Source: Planctomycetota bacterium
GTDB taxonomy: Bacteria; Planctomycetota; B15-G4
Length of the DNA stretch: 64,000 nt
Assembly (NCBI GenBank): GCA_029245865.1
Contig: JAQWOM010000034.1
Location: 1-64,000 of the forward strand
Direction: 5' to 3'
Part shown: in pieces, positions 19,218-30,884 of the stretch
How positions within the stretch are numbered: the stretch's first letter is position 1
How the letters are laid out: each line of letters starts with the position of its first letter
Notes under the pieces: model-generated
Database searches by the model: none
What the model saw: only the letters and a program-made list of their open reading frames with translations
What the model was told of the DNA's origin: nothing
Translations under genes and position numbers: made by a program

Positions 19218-20087
19218 ATGGCCACCCAGAAGAAGCCAAAAACGAAGGGTAAACGTACATCGGCAGCTCGCGCCAAGTCGGCGAAGAGTGGAAAGCCCAC
19301 CTCGTCCTCCCGGGCAGCTTCCGGAGGGAAGCGTGGGAAGGCCGCGTCGAAGCCAAAAGCCAAGGCGGCTACGTCCTCCAAGGGCGCCAAGAAGGCTGTG
19401 AAGAAGGCTGTGAAGAAGGCTGTGAAGCCGACCGCCAAGAAGGCCGCCACCAAGAAGGCGACCACCAAGAAGGCGACCACCAAGAAGGTCGCCACCAAGA
19501 AGGCCGCCACCAAGAAGGCCGCCGCCCGCAAGCTCTCCGAGAGAGCGGATTCTGTTCGGGCCAAGCTCAAGGCTGCTTCGGCCAACGCACGCGCCAAGGC
19601 TGTCAAGGCGGCCAGGCTTGCCAAGGCCGCCGCTGCCGTGAAGGCCGCAGCTAAGAAAGCTGCTGCCAAGAAGAAGGCTGCTGAAAAGGCTCCGCCTCCA
19701 CCCCCCAAACGCAAAAAGGTGAAGTCGCCCTACTCGAAGGCTCAGTTGCGGCCCATGCGGAAGGCTTTGATTGATCGCCGCTCTCGTGTGAGCGGTGACC
19801 TGAACCTGATGGGCGACGAAGCCTTGCGTGCGGCTGATCCTGATGTGGACACCGAAAGTGTGGCCGACCATGGCAGTGACGCCTACGAGCGCAACCTGAC
19901 TCTCGGCTTGATGGAGCACGACTCACGCACATTGCGGCAAATTGACCAAGCACTGCTGTGCATGGACGAGGGGGTTTACGGCGTGTGCAAGGAGTGTGAG
20001 GAGTCTATTCCGCTCGCTCGTCTCGAGGCCCTCCCGTTTGCCACGACGTGCGTGCCCTGCCAGGAGAAGTCGGAGGGGCGCTTCTAG
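19218..20087 (+). CDS. Histone H1-like / DksA-TraR zinc-finger fusion
   Basis: 289 residues. Residues 1 to about 175 are a disordered Lys/Ala/Thr-rich tail with tandem KKAV and [10 protein letters not shown] units, like eukaryotic histone H1 tails and bacterial Hc1/HctB-type proteins, and are expected to bind DNA. Residues about 175-289 form a DksA/TraR domain: helical hairpin with [10 protein letters not shown] at the tip region and a C-terminal C4 finger, CKEC-x17-CVPC. DksA-type proteins bind the RNA polymerase secondary channel and modulate transcription with ppGpp. The fusion suggests a DNA-tethered polymerase regulator. The stop is 2 bases from lspA. Confidence 0.85.
   Translation: MATQKKPKTKGKRTSAARAKSAKSGKPTSSSRAASGGKRGKAASKPKAKAATSSKGAKKAVKKAVKKAVKPTAKKAATKKATTKKATTKKVATKKAATKKAAARKLSERADSVRAKLKAASANARAKAVKAARLAKAAAAVKAAAKKAAAKKKAAEKAPPPPPKRKKVKSPYSKAQLRPMRKALIDRRSRVSGDLNLMGDEALRAADPDVDTESVADHGSDAYERNLTLGLMEHDSRTLRQIDQALLCMDEGVYGVCKECEESIPLARLEALPFATTCVPCQEKSEGRF
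19389..19530 (+). repeat. In-frame tandem repeats in the histone-like tail
   Basis: About three copies of a 12-base unit (AAGGCTGTGAAG) are followed by about six copies of a 15-base unit built on ACCAAGAAGGC. They encode KKAV and KKATT-type peptides. Unit lengths are multiples of three, so copy-number change by slippage would keep the frame. Confidence 0.7.
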
Positions 20088-20089
20088 GC

Positions 20090-20698
20090 ATGTCGGACCA
20101 GACGACGCCGGGGAAGAGGAGTCCACCACCCGACGGCTGCCGCACCCTGAGTGGAAAGTGGCGCTGGCTCTTGTTGGCCTTGATCGTTGCAGGTGTCGAT
20201 CTTTGGACGAAGCAGGTGATTTTCACACCGCTGGAAGAGCACCGCGTTCAGTGGGTGGCGGGTGAGTGGTTCGGGCTGACCAAGGTCTGGAACCGAGGGA
20301 TGATGTGGGGAGTCCTCCAGGACCATAGTGAGCTGGTCTTGCATGGGCTCCGCATCATGCGCGTGCTGGCTGCCGTCGTGGTGTTCTTCATGATCCTCAG
20401 CACTCCTGCGTCGTCACGCGTGCTGCTGCTGGCTCTGGGACTTGTACTGGGCGGGGCCGTGGGAAATATCTATGACGGCTTCGCGTTTTCGGCAGTTCGA
20501 GACTTTTTGCTTTTCGACTTCGATTTTGCACCCTTCGACCCCTTCCCGGTCTTCAACGTGGCAGACAGTGCGATTTGTGTTGGAGTCGGGCTGCTGGCCC
20601 TGGGATTGTTCTTTGGAGGAGGCCAGCAGGAGCGGAGCGAGGAGAGTGCCCAGGATTTCAAGGGCGAGCGCGCTGGGGGCGCGGGTCGGCTATCATGA
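20090..20698 (+). CDS. lspA: Lipoprotein signal peptidase (signal peptidase II)
   Basis: 202 residues from ATG 20090, with GGAGGGG upstream inside the end of the previous gene. Four membrane helices. The two catalytic aspartates sit in GGAVGNIYD and FNVADSAI, the LspA signature; the first is followed by VRDFLLFDF instead of the usual VVDFL. LspA cleaves diacylglyceryl-modified prolipoproteins in the inner membrane, consistent with the predicted lipoprotein at 39022. The first 35 residues are a polar, proline-containing extension, and the C-terminus carries a charged tail. Likely co-transcribed with the DksA fusion. Confidence 0.92.
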   Translation: MSDQTTPGKRSPPPDGCRTLSGKWRWLLLALIVAGVDLWTKQVIFTPLEEHRVQWVAGEWFGLTKVWNRGMMWGVLQDHSELVLHGLRIMRVLAAVVVFFMILSTPASSRVLLLALGLVLGGAVGNIYDGFAFSAVRDFLLFDFDFAPFDPFPVFNVADSAICVGVGLLALGLFFGGGQQERSEESAQDFKGERAGGAGRLS

Positions 20699-20762
20699 CC
20701 CGCTCGGAGGCAAGCTCGAGAGCCGGATTTCGATGTGAGCCGGTGGACGCTGGAGCGGTGCG

Positions 20763-21740
20763 ATGCATTCGGTGGTGAGTCAGGACGCGAACGGTGATGG
20801 TGCGGCGCCGCAGTTGGCACCCGCAGACGTCGACCTTTCGGTCCAACTCGGACCGCTTCATCTCGACAATCCAATCATGACGGCCTCCGGAACGGCCGGC
20901 CTGGGATTGGAAATGGAGCCCTTTTTCGACCTGGCTGAAGCCGGGGCGATTGTCGTCAAGACCATCACGAAGGCCCCGCGTAAAGGGAACCCGCTGCCGC
21001 GGCTCTCAGAGACCCCGTCGGGTCTTCTCAATAGCATTGGATTGCCCAACAAAGGGATCGACGCTTTTATCGAGAAGACGTTGCCGTTGCTCGCGGGGAA
21101 ATCGCGTTGTCTCGTGGTGAATATCGCAGGAGGCTGCCACGGAGAGTTCTCCGAGTTGGCGGGAAGACTGGATGGCTTGCCAGGGATCGACGCTCTGGAA
21201 TTGAACATCTCTTGCCCAAACGTCGAGGATGGCAATCTGCCCTTTGCTCGCGACCCTGACGTGGTCAAAGATTTGGTGGCTGAGGTGCGTTCGGCCACAT
21301 CGCTTCCATTGATTACCAAGCTCTCGCCAAACGTCACCGACGTGGCCTCCATCGCCCAGGCGGCAAAGGAAGGCGGGAGTGACGCTGTCTCACTTATCAA
21401 TACGGTTCTTGGTATGTCGGTGGATTGGCGCAGCGGCCAGCCCGGGCTAGGTACTGTGATCGGAGGGCTTTCGGGCCCCGCCGTGAAGCCCATTGCGCTG
21501 CGCATGTGTCTCGAGGTGAAGCGTGCCGTCGAGATTCCCATCATCGGAATCGGCGGCATCATGTCGGCTGACGATGCACTGGAATTCCTGACCGTGGGCG
21601 CGAGCGCTGTGCAGGTGGGCACTGCCCACTACAAGGTCCCGGACATTGTTCCGCGTCTCATTGCCGGCCTGCGTGAGCGGCTGGCTGGCGCGGGACGAGC
21701 TTCGGTTCGTGAGCAGATCGCGAGCATGAAGGTTCCCTGA
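20763..21740 (+). CDS. pyrD: Dihydroorotate dehydrogenase, class 1 (catalytic subunit type)
   Basis: 325 residues. It follows class 1B PyrD: NPIMTASGTAG, TKAPRKGNPLPRL, catalytic Cys in ELNISCPNVEDG, KLSPNVTD, and the FMN phosphate-binding GIGGIMSADDALEFLTVGASAVQVGTA. It oxidises dihydroorotate to orotate in pyrimidine synthesis. Class 1B enzymes need the iron-sulphur/FAD subunit PyrK for NAD+; pyrK is not beside it here. The first 25 residues are an acidic extension. GGAG precedes the ATG. The next gene starts 3 bases after its stop. Confidence 0.95.
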   Translation: MHSVVSQDANGDGAAPQLAPADVDLSVQLGPLHLDNPIMTASGTAGLGLEMEPFFDLAEAGAIVVKTITKAPRKGNPLPRLSETPSGLLNSIGLPNKGIDAFIEKTLPLLAGKSRCLVVNIAGGCHGEFSELAGRLDGLPGIDALELNISCPNVEDGNLPFARDPDVVKDLVAEVRSATSLPLITKLSPNVTDVASIAQAAKEGGSDAVSLINTVLGMSVDWRSGQPGLGTVIGGLSGPAVKPIALRMCLEVKRAVEIPIIGIGGIMSADDALEFLTVGASAVQVGTAHYKVPDIVPRLIAGLRERLAGAGRASVREQIASMKVP

Positions 21741-21743
21741 GTC

Positions 21744-22598
21744 ATGCGGCTGGAAGGCATGACGGTAGGCCTCCTTCGACAGGCCGTCGGTATCTACGAG
21801 CGCGAAGCGTTTCACGGATCTGACCATGAAGCCATCTCGATTTCAGGTGGTGATGACGAGCCGATTGCAGTCGCATTGTCTTCCTTGCTCGACGAGTCTC
21901 GCCTGACGGGCGGCGCTGTTGTGCACTGCTACACCATGCGCATCGGGAATCCGCGCTATCCATTCATGAAGCTCGTTCTCCAGGAACATCTCGTTCAGGA
22001 TGAATACTTTTTTGAGGTGGATACGCATGACCAGATGTTCAAGGGAGCGGAGTCCGAGGGGACCGAATTTCAATCGCTCAAGCGCTACAACCTCGAGTTA
22101 AAGGGGCGCGTGGAATGGGCCTGGGGCGAAGCCATGTTGCCGACTTCAGGGCATCTCAAAGGCCTGGTGGAGACACGTCCCACGCGACGTAACAAGCCCA
22201 ATGGGCAGTCCATCCTGGTCGTCGATGACGATGACTGCATCGCCAAGACCCTGTCCATGCTGCTTGAGGCCCGGGGCTATGCCGTCACATGCCTGATGGA
22301 CGGCAAGGATGCCATCGAGGTGGCTGACGCCAACTCGCATGACCTGATTCTCATGGATAACGAAATGAAGCACCTGAATGGCTTCGAGGCTTGCAGGGTG
22401 CTCAAATCCAGGGCTGAGACCCGGGACATCCCGGTGCTTATTGCCACGGCAGGCTCACTCACGCTTCAGCAACTCGATGCAGCAGACGGTTTTCTTGTGA
22501 AACCGTTTCGGATGGAACTGCTGTTCTCGATGATCGAGCACATGCTTCCGCTCAAGCCCCCGCCGACCCCCACGAATGAAGAGCCCGGTGCGTCATGA
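21744..22598 (+). CDS. Response regulator with uncharacterised N-terminal domain
   Basis: 284 residues. Residues about 155-272 are a receiver domain: acidic pocket D161-164, phospho-acceptor D205 in LILMDNEM, T235 in VLIATAG and K253 in FLVKPF. There is no DNA-binding or enzymatic output after it. The N-terminal 140 residues form an unrecognised alpha/beta domain (EAISISGGDDEPIAVAL, FFEVDTHDQMFKGAE). Output domains normally follow the receiver, so this is a reversed arrangement. It starts 3 bases after pyrD, so it is probably co-transcribed. Cytoplasmic; partner kinase unknown. Confidence 0.8.
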   Translation: MRLEGMTVGLLRQAVGIYEREAFHGSDHEAISISGGDDEPIAVALSSLLDESRLTGGAVVHCYTMRIGNPRYPFMKLVLQEHLVQDEYFFEVDTHDQMFKGAESEGTEFQSLKRYNLELKGRVEWAWGEAMLPTSGHLKGLVETRPTRRNKPNGQSILVVDDDDCIAKTLSMLLEARGYAVTCLMDGKDAIEVADANSHDLILMDNEMKHLNGFEACRVLKSRAETRDIPVLIATAGSLTLQQLDAADGFLVKPFRMELLFSMIEHMLPLKPPPTPTNEEPGAS

Positions 22599-22647
22599 CT
22601 TGCGGTCAGGCCCGTGTGCGGGGACGATCTTCCACTTCAGCTAGTTG

Positions 22648-22660
22648 GCCCATCATGGGC
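22648..22660. promoter_or_regulatory. Inverted repeat upstream of secA
   Basis: A perfect GCCCAT-C-ATGGGC dyad lies about 50 bases before the secA start, followed by a T-rich stretch (TTCTCAATTT). It could be a weak terminator for the upstream gene or an operator for secA. A one-base spacer argues for a protein-binding dyad. No function demonstrated. Confidence 0.3.
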
Positions 22661-22708
22661 TTCTCAATTTAGACCTGACTTCCAGCAGACCACAGGAAAT
22701 GTCCCGAT

Positions 22709-25431
<2,723 letters not shown>

Positions 25432-25435
<4 letters not shown>

Positions 25436-26781
25436 GCACATCCAGGTCGCGTTTGCGGGTTTGGATGGCCCATGCCGCCTACACGATCTGTATCCATGGT
25501 GCGTGCTTGCTGGCAGCGCTCCCCGCACTGGTGCGGACCATCCGCATACGCGGGTATGGCGCCTGGCTTCTGCGTCGATTCGGGCGCTTACCCGACAACT
25601 TGCCGGCGGGTCAGCCCGTCTGGATACACGCCGTCTCTGTCGGCGAGGTGAAGGCGTGTCGCTCACTGATCCACGCCCTGCAGGAGCAGTGCCCCCAGTT
25701 GCCATTGGTTCTGAGTACGGGGACTCCGACGGGTTATGACACGGCCCGGCAGTTGTTCCCGGAACTCTATGTGTTTGGCGCGCCTCTCGACCTTCCCTGG
25801 GTTGTGAAGCGGGTTCTCAGACGGGTCTCACCTCGCTTGCTCATTCTGATGGAGCTTGAGGCGTGGCCTTCCTTGCTGCGGTGTGTTGATGCGGCAGGGG
25901 TGCCTCAAGTGATTCTGAATGGGCGCGTGAGTCACTTGTCTTTTGAGAAGTACAAGAAAATCGGTTGGTGGTTGCCCGAATTCGATCGTCTTGATCTTGT
26001 TGCTACACAAGATGAGGTTGGTGCCGAGCGCATGGCAGAACTCGGGGTTCCGGGCGCGCATCTTCATGTCACGGGGAACATGAAGCACGACCTGATCAGG
26101 AGCAATGCCCACGGAACTGCTGAGAGCCTGGGCCAGAGCGTGGGGTTGGCCGATGGAACTCCGGTGTTTGTGGCGGGTAGCACTCACGATGGAGAAGACG
26201 GCGCCGTGGTGCGCGCCTGGTTGGAGGCAGGTGGCGGTGACGTGGCCCATCTGGTTCTGGTGCCCCGTCACCTGACGCGACTCAAAGACATCGGGCGCCT
26301 GCTCGGGAAGCTCCACGTGCCCTTTGTGTTGCGGTCCGAGGCAACTCCAGATCGCACGGCCGAGCAGGTCTTGCTGGTGGATACGATGGGTGAGCTCGAA
26401 AAATTATTCGAACTGGCCGATCTGGTCTTTCTCGGTGGGTCCCTCGCTCCGGTGGGAGGCCATAATGTCCTCGAGCCAGCGGCTGCGGGTTGTCCTGTGA
26501 TCGTGGGGCCACACATCGAAACATGCCGACGAGAAGCAGAGCTCCTCGCAGCAGCCGGAGGGCTGGAGGTTCTCTCCGATGAGGCCACATTTGCCGCCGC
26601 TGTGGCCCGATTGCTTGCCGATGCGAGCGAGCGCCAGAAGATGGGGCACGCGGCCCGGCAGGCACTGCTCGGGTTGCAGGGAGCCACCGAAGCCAACCTC
26701 GACTTGCTTCGCTCGAAGGGCCTGCTCCGCGGTTCGGCGCTGGACCACGGCGGCGAATGCAGTACTCTTAGTCGCCCCTGA
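25432..26781 (+). CDS. waaA: 3-deoxy-D-manno-octulosonic acid transferase
   Basis: 449 residues from the GTG at 25432 that overlaps the secA stop; an ATG at 25465 is possible. GT30 family: an N-terminal membrane anchor, WIHAVSVGEV with the catalytic Glu, LILMELEAWPSLL, and the C-terminal donor-binding GGSLAPVGGHNVLEPAAAGCPVIVGPH. It attaches KDO to lipid A precursor at the cytoplasmic face of the inner membrane, so this bacterium probably makes LPS. The asparagine-rich surface is ordinary and the length normal (E. coli 425). Confidence 0.94.
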
Positions 26782-26829
26782 GCGGCGTCGATGGTCGATT
26801 CCGAGGGGCGTGACACAACTTATACGCAT

Positions 26830-26871
26830 GCCGGCTCCTCGGCAGGACCGCTCAGTGGTCTGCCTGCCGGC
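26830..26871 (+). promoter_or_regulatory. Extended hairpin between waaA and metK
   Basis: Outer stem GCCGGC 26830-26835 with 26866-26871; inner stem GGCA-bulge-GACC 26841-26849 with GGTCTGCC 26857-26864; 7-base loop. A pyrimidine-rich tail follows but no T run. It sits about 35 bases before the metK ATG, so it could be a waaA terminator or a structured metK leader. It does not match a SAM riboswitch I know. Confidence 0.4.
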
Positions 26872-26906
26872 CTCTCTCCTAGCCCATGTAGCGGAGTCCA
26901 CCTGCC

Positions 26907-28091
26907 ATGACCCGGAAGGTCCTTTTTACCTCCGAATCGGTCTCGATGGGCCACCCTGACAAGGTGGCTGATCAGGTCAGCGACGCCATTCTCGATGCCT
27001 GCCTCAAGGGGGACCCAAACTCCCGAGTGGCCTGCGAAACGCTTGTCACTACGGGACTTTGCGTTGTCAGTGGCGAGATCACAACGAAGACGATTGTCGA
27101 CTATGCAAAGGTCGCTCGTCAGACGATCAATGACATTGGGTACACCGACGATGCCTTCGGCATCAGCGGTGATACCTGCGCTGTCATGGTCACCATCGAT
27201 CGGCAATCACCCGATATCTCGCAGGGTGTCACGGCGGGTAAAGGGCTCTACAAGGAGCAGGGAGCCGGAGACCAGGGCATGATGTTCGGTTACGCGTGTC
27301 GTGAAACGCCTGCGCTCATGCCACTGCCGATCGATCTTTCGCACCGTCTCATGGATGCCATCGCGAAGCTTCGGCGCACCGGCAAGCTGAAGTACCTTCG
27401 CCCAGACGCCAAGAGCCAGGTCACGGTTGAGTATCACGACAACAAGCCCGTCCGGGTTGATGCCGTGGTGATCTCGACGCAACACGACCCGAATGTAAGC
27501 CACGCTCGGATCAAGAAAGACATGATCGCCATGATCAAGTCTGTTGTGCCTGCCAAGTTCTTGGACAAGAAGACGAAGTTTCACATCAATCCCACCGGGC
27601 GTTTCGTGGTGGGTGGCCCACACGGCGATTGCGGCCTGACCGGCCGCAAGATCATCGTGGATACCTACGGAGGTATGGGGCGCCACGGAGGCGGGGCATT
27701 CAGCGGCAAGGACCCGAGTAAGGTGGATCGGAGTGCTGCTTACGCGAGTCGTTATGTCGCCAAGAACATTGTGGCTGCAGGCCTCGCGGATCGCTGCGAG
27801 GTTCAGCTTGCCTACGCCATCGGCGTGGCCAAGCCTGTCTCTGTCAATGTGGATACCTTTGGCACAGGGAAGATCTCGGACGACGCGGTGGCCAAGTTGA
27901 TCGACAAGTACTTCGATCTTCGCCCCGCCGGCATCGTGAAAATGCTCGACCTCAAGAAGCCGCGTTACGTGCAGACGGCCGCTCATGGCCACTTTGGTCG
28001 CAAGGGTGCTGGTTTCACCTGGGAGAAGACAGATCGAGCCGCCAAACTGAAGGCTGCTGCCGCCAAGCTCGGGCGCTCCCGCAAGAGTTGA
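26907..28091 (+). CDS. metK: S-adenosylmethionine synthase
   Basis: 394 residues. Signatures: [17 protein letters not shown] near the N-terminus, [12 protein letters not shown] for [24 protein letters not shown], and [19 protein letters not shown]. It makes SAM from methionine and ATP in the cytosol, supplying methyl transfer and radical SAM enzymes, two of which are encoded nearby (31195, 33969). GGAG lies upstream of the ATG. The stop shares bases with the next start (TGATG). Confidence 0.98.
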   Translation: MTRKVLFTSESVSMGHPDKVADQVSDAILDACLKGDPNSRVACETLVTTGLCVVSGEITTKTIVDYAKVARQTINDIGYTDDAFGISGDTCAVMVTIDRQSPDISQGVTAGKGLYKEQGAGDQGMMFGYACRETPALMPLPIDLSHRLMDAIAKLRRTGKLKYLRPDAKSQVTVEYHDNKPVRVDAVVISTQHDPNVSHARIKKDMIAMIKSVVPAKFLDKKTKFHINPTGRFVVGGPHGDCGLTGRKIIVDTYGGMGRHGGGAFSGKDPSKVDRSAAYASRYVAKNIVAAGLADRCEVQLAYAIGVAKPVSVNVDTFGTGKISDDAVAKLIDKYFDLRPAGIVKMLDLKKPRYVQTAAHGHFGRKGAGFTWEKTDRAAKLKAAAAKLGRSRKS

Positions 28092-28756
28092 TGATGTCAG
28101 CGCCGATTCTTGTGCGAGGGACTCCCCGGAGCTCTGCAGGTTTCTCCCTGGTCGAGATCTTGGTTGTCATCACCCTGATCGGGTTGCTCATGACACTTGG
28201 CTACAACTCCATGCAGAACGCCATGGAGAACGGTCGGGTCGTGAAGTGTAAGAACAACCTGGACCAGATCGGGCAGGCGTTGATTAGCTACAAGAACAAC
28301 CGGGCAAAGGGGCGCTGGCCTCGAGACAGCGGCGCGCGCTTCCTGTTGACCATGTATCGGCACAAACAGATCGAGGGACGCCACGCAGAGGTGTTTCTCT
28401 GCCCAGGCACTTCAGACATCAACGATCTGGGGGCCAGCGGCGAAATCGGATCCTCCTATGAGGAGTGGGACAACATCACTTCTGACTCGCTCTCCTACGC
28501 AGGCCGAGACGTGGAGGCCTTTCCGATTGGAGGGGCAGATCTTTCCAACCAGGTCCTGGCTGCGGATGACAATGAGGGGCGTCCCAACCACAATGTGGCG
28601 ACGAATATCCTCTACGGCGATGGCTCTGTGTTGACCTTCGATCTCTTCATCGATGGGGCCGACATTTTGGCCGAAGGTGAAGAATATGAGGTCTTGGGCC
28701 TTCCCGTGGGCCCAGAGAGTCCCTGGGAACCACTGCAGGTTTTAAGGGTCGACTGA
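28091..28756 (+). CDS. Solitary type II pseudopilin-like protein
   Basis: 221 residues starting at ATG 28091 (or 28094). A class III signal, AG-FSLVEILVV, places the prepilin peptidase site after G17 with Glu at mature position 5, followed by one hydrophobic helix. The remainder is a soluble pilin-like body with a CKNNLDQIGQALISYKNN segment as in GspG-like and DUF1559-like pseudopilins, and GDGSVLTFDLF near the end, the H/YGDGSV-type motif common in planctomycete pseudopilins. Separate from the gsp operon at 51-58 kb. It may assemble into that or another pseudopilus. Coupled to metK by overlap. Confidence 0.82.
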   Translation: MMSAPILVRGTPRSSAGFSLVEILVVITLIGLLMTLGYNSMQNAMENGRVVKCKNNLDQIGQALISYKNNRAKGRWPRDSGARFLLTMYRHKQIEGRHAEVFLCPGTSDINDLGASGEIGSSYEEWDNITSDSLSYAGRDVEAFPIGGADLSNQVLAADDNEGRPNHNVATNILYGDGSVLTFDLFIDGADILAEGEEYEVLGLPVGPESPWEPLQVLRVD

Positions 28757-28831
28757 AGGAATTGGCCCTCTGAAGCTTCGCTGAAGGCAAAGTCTCTCAG
28801 GATTTGGGCATTCGGTTCTGCTTTTGTGGAC

Positions 28832-28860
28832 TTGTCGAATTCCGGATCTGGCGGGATACT
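28832..28860 (+). promoter_or_regulatory. Candidate housekeeping promoter for the FG-GAP protein
   Basis: TTGTCG at 28832-28837 and GATACT at 28855-28860 with a 17-base spacer, four of six matches in each box to the sigma-70 consensus. It lies about 135 bases before the next start in a 238-base gap. Sequence match only. Confidence 0.35.
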
Positions 28861-28994
28861 GACTGGACGGCGTACTTGCCCCGACCCTCCTTGTACGTTG
28901 TGTCAGATCAGCACACGTCTTCGGCCTCGGTGGAAAAGTGTCGTTTTTGACGCTGCTCCCTTCCGATCCCCCTCTCTTGAATCTAGGACTCTCC

Positions 28995-30884
28995 ATGTCG
29001 AACCGCATCTTGATGTCAGCCTTGGTTCTCCTTGGCGCCGCCGTGCCAGCCGGAGCTCAACAGTTCACGCGCGACTCAGGGGCTCTCCCCGCACAGAACA
29101 TCTGGACAGACGGCGTTGAGGTTGCCGATATCGATGGCGATGGAGACCTGGACATCTTGTTCGCCAACGGATCCACCTATGGATCAGGCGGGTTTCAGCC
29201 CCAGCACCTTTTCCGAAACAACGGTTCGGGAGTGTTTTCGAGTTCTCACGGCTCGCTCAATGTGGCGAACTTCAACGCGAAGATGGTCATCGCAGAAGAT
29301 TTCGACGGGGATGGAGATCTCGATCTCATGTACGCGGCCGAAGGGCCTGCCGCGTCGCCCACTCAAAAGCCTCGCTTGCTCATCAATCAAGGCGGCATGC
29401 AGGGTGGCACTCAGGGGATTTTCGCAGATGAGTCCTCGACTCGACTGCCCAATATCTTCATGGCTTCCTATTGCGTGGCGGCCGGTGACGTAGATGACGA
29501 TGGTGACCTGGATGTCGTCCTCACGGACGGAGCAACATTCAGCGGCCTTGCTCGACAGGCCCGCCTCTACGAAAACGATGGCAACGGTTTCTTCAGTGAT
29601 GTCACGGCAGCACAGATGCCGAGCGACCTCTACAACGCGCAGGATGCCACGCTGTTCGACTTCGACGGGGACTTTGATATCGACATTGCCCTGTCGGGCA
29701 AAGGCGGCAGTGGCAAGCGTTCGCGTCTCTACTTGAATGACGGCGAAGGAAATTTCTCCATCAGTACGATCATGAATGGTGTTGGCACCGGTGCCACCTA
29801 TGAGATCGACTGGGCCGATTTCGATGGCGATGGTGACTTCGATGCGGCCGTTCAGTCGATCAGCGGCCAAAATGAGGGCTGGGCGCTCAACAACGGCACA
29901 GGCGTTGTGATGCCTGAAGCGACCTTCCCCTCGCCAAACGGCGCCGATGACAACGAGATGGCCTGCCTCGACTATGACAGCGATGGCGACATGGACGTCA
30001 TGGTGGCCTCGCTTGGTTCGACCGAGAAGATTTACCGCAACGACGGTGGTGGGACGTGGGTGAATCAGCAGGGGCAGATTCAGTCGATCTCGGACTCAAC
30101 GCTGGACTTCGGATTTGGTGACCTGGATGGCGATGGCGATTACGACATGGTCACCGGCCAGGGTGAAAGCGGAAACTTCACCAACAAGGTCTACGACAAC
30201 AATGGATCGCCTGACATCCTGCCGCCCACGCTCCTCGGCGAGGAGACTGTGGTGAACTGGGGGATCCCGGAGACGGTCTTCCACATTCGGTGTCAGGACG
30301 CCATCTCGGATGATGGACACATCAATGCAACGGCAGATTTCAACTACACGACCAACCTTGGCAGTGGCACAGGCACGGCGACGCACATGGGCGGTGGCAT
30401 GTTCAGAGCGAGCGTCGAGACTGTTCCTGGCCTCCACTCGATCAACATCGAGATCGATGTGACCGACTCCTCCGGCAACGTGCTGAGTGTGGATAGCGAA
30501 CTCTCTGAAAATGGCGTGTGGGCTTATCTTGGCGGCGGGTCGTCAGGTCTGAACGGAACGCCAGCCCTCGAGATGAGCGGACCGCTGACTCCCGGCTCTT
30601 TGACAACAATGAAGCTGTCGCAAGCACCTGCGGGCGCCATCCTTGTGTTCTGGCTCTCGTTCTCCGAGATCCCGACACCGGCTCTCGGCGGAACGGTTTA
30701 CACATTGCCATTCAGCACGCAGTTGCTGCTCTCCGCCAATGGGGATGGTGAGTTTTTTGCGTCGACCAACTGGCCCGCTGGCATTCCAGCTGGATTGACG
30801 AGCAGTTGGCAGTTCGTGGTGGAAGACGTTTCGACCATTTACGGCGCCACACTGTCCAATGCAGTGCGTGCAATCGCTCACTAA
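28995..30884 (+). CDS. Exported FG-GAP/VCBS repeat protein
   Basis: 629 residues from ATG 28995. Signal peptide residues 1-20 (LMSALVLLGAAVPAGA, cleavage before QQ). Residues about 35-400 carry seven FG-GAP repeats with calcium-type loops such as DIDGDGDLD, DFDGDGDLD, DVDDDGDLD, DYDSDGDMD and DLDGDGDYD, consistent with a seven-bladed beta-propeller. The C-terminal third is Ser/Gly/Thr-rich with a final beta-sandwich-like module (AGAILVFWLSFSEIPTPALGG to TSSWQFVVED) shared with the protein at 8997. Probably secreted or surface-bound and adhesive; ligand unknown. Stands alone between intergenic gaps. Confidence 0.82.
   Translation: MSNRILMSALVLLGAAVPAGAQQFTRDSGALPAQNIWTDGVEVADIDGDGDLDILFANGSTYGSGGFQPQHLFRNNGSGVFSSSHGSLNVANFNAKMVIAEDFDGDGDLDLMYAAEGPAASPTQKPRLLINQGGMQGGTQGIFADESSTRLPNIFMASYCVAAGDVDDDGDLDVVLTDGATFSGLARQARLYENDGNGFFSDVTAAQMPSDLYNAQDATLFDFDGDFDIDIALSGKGGSGKRSRLYLNDGEGNFSISTIMNGVGTGATYEIDWADFDGDGDFDAAVQSISGQNEGWALNNGTGVVMPEATFPSPNGADDNEMACLDYDSDGDMDVMVASLGSTEKIYRNDGGGTWVNQQGQIQSISDSTLDFGFGDLDGDGDYDMVTGQGESGNFTNKVYDNNGSPDILPPTLLGEETVVNWGIPETVFHIRCQDAISDDGHINATADFNYTTNLGSGTGTATHMGGGMFRASVETVPGLHSINIEIDVTDSSGNVLSVDSELSENGVWAYLGGGSSGLNGTPALEMSGPLTPGSLTTMKLSQAPAGAILVFWLSFSEIPTPALGGTVYTLPFSTQLLLSANGDGEFFASTNWPAGIPAGLTSSWQFVVEDVSTIYGATLSNAVRAIAH

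Noticed and set aside
19389-19530. CRISPR or tandem non-coding array
   Set aside because: Repeats are 12 and 15 bases, contiguous and in frame within a gene; no spacers.
19094-19714. Second minus-strand open frame, Ala/Phe-rich
   Set aside because: Same cause: another antisense reading of the repeat tail, no ribosome binding site, no family.
19080-19919. Minus-strand open frame continuing upstream of xerD for 280 codons
   Set aside because: It is antisense to the Lys/Ala repeats of the DksA fusion; the Gly/Leu-rich translation is low complexity and xerD has a good start at 19079.
26782-26906. SAM riboswitch upstream of metK
   Set aside because: I could not find the conserved core of SAM-I, SAM-II, SAM-IV or SMK; only a hairpin can be supported.
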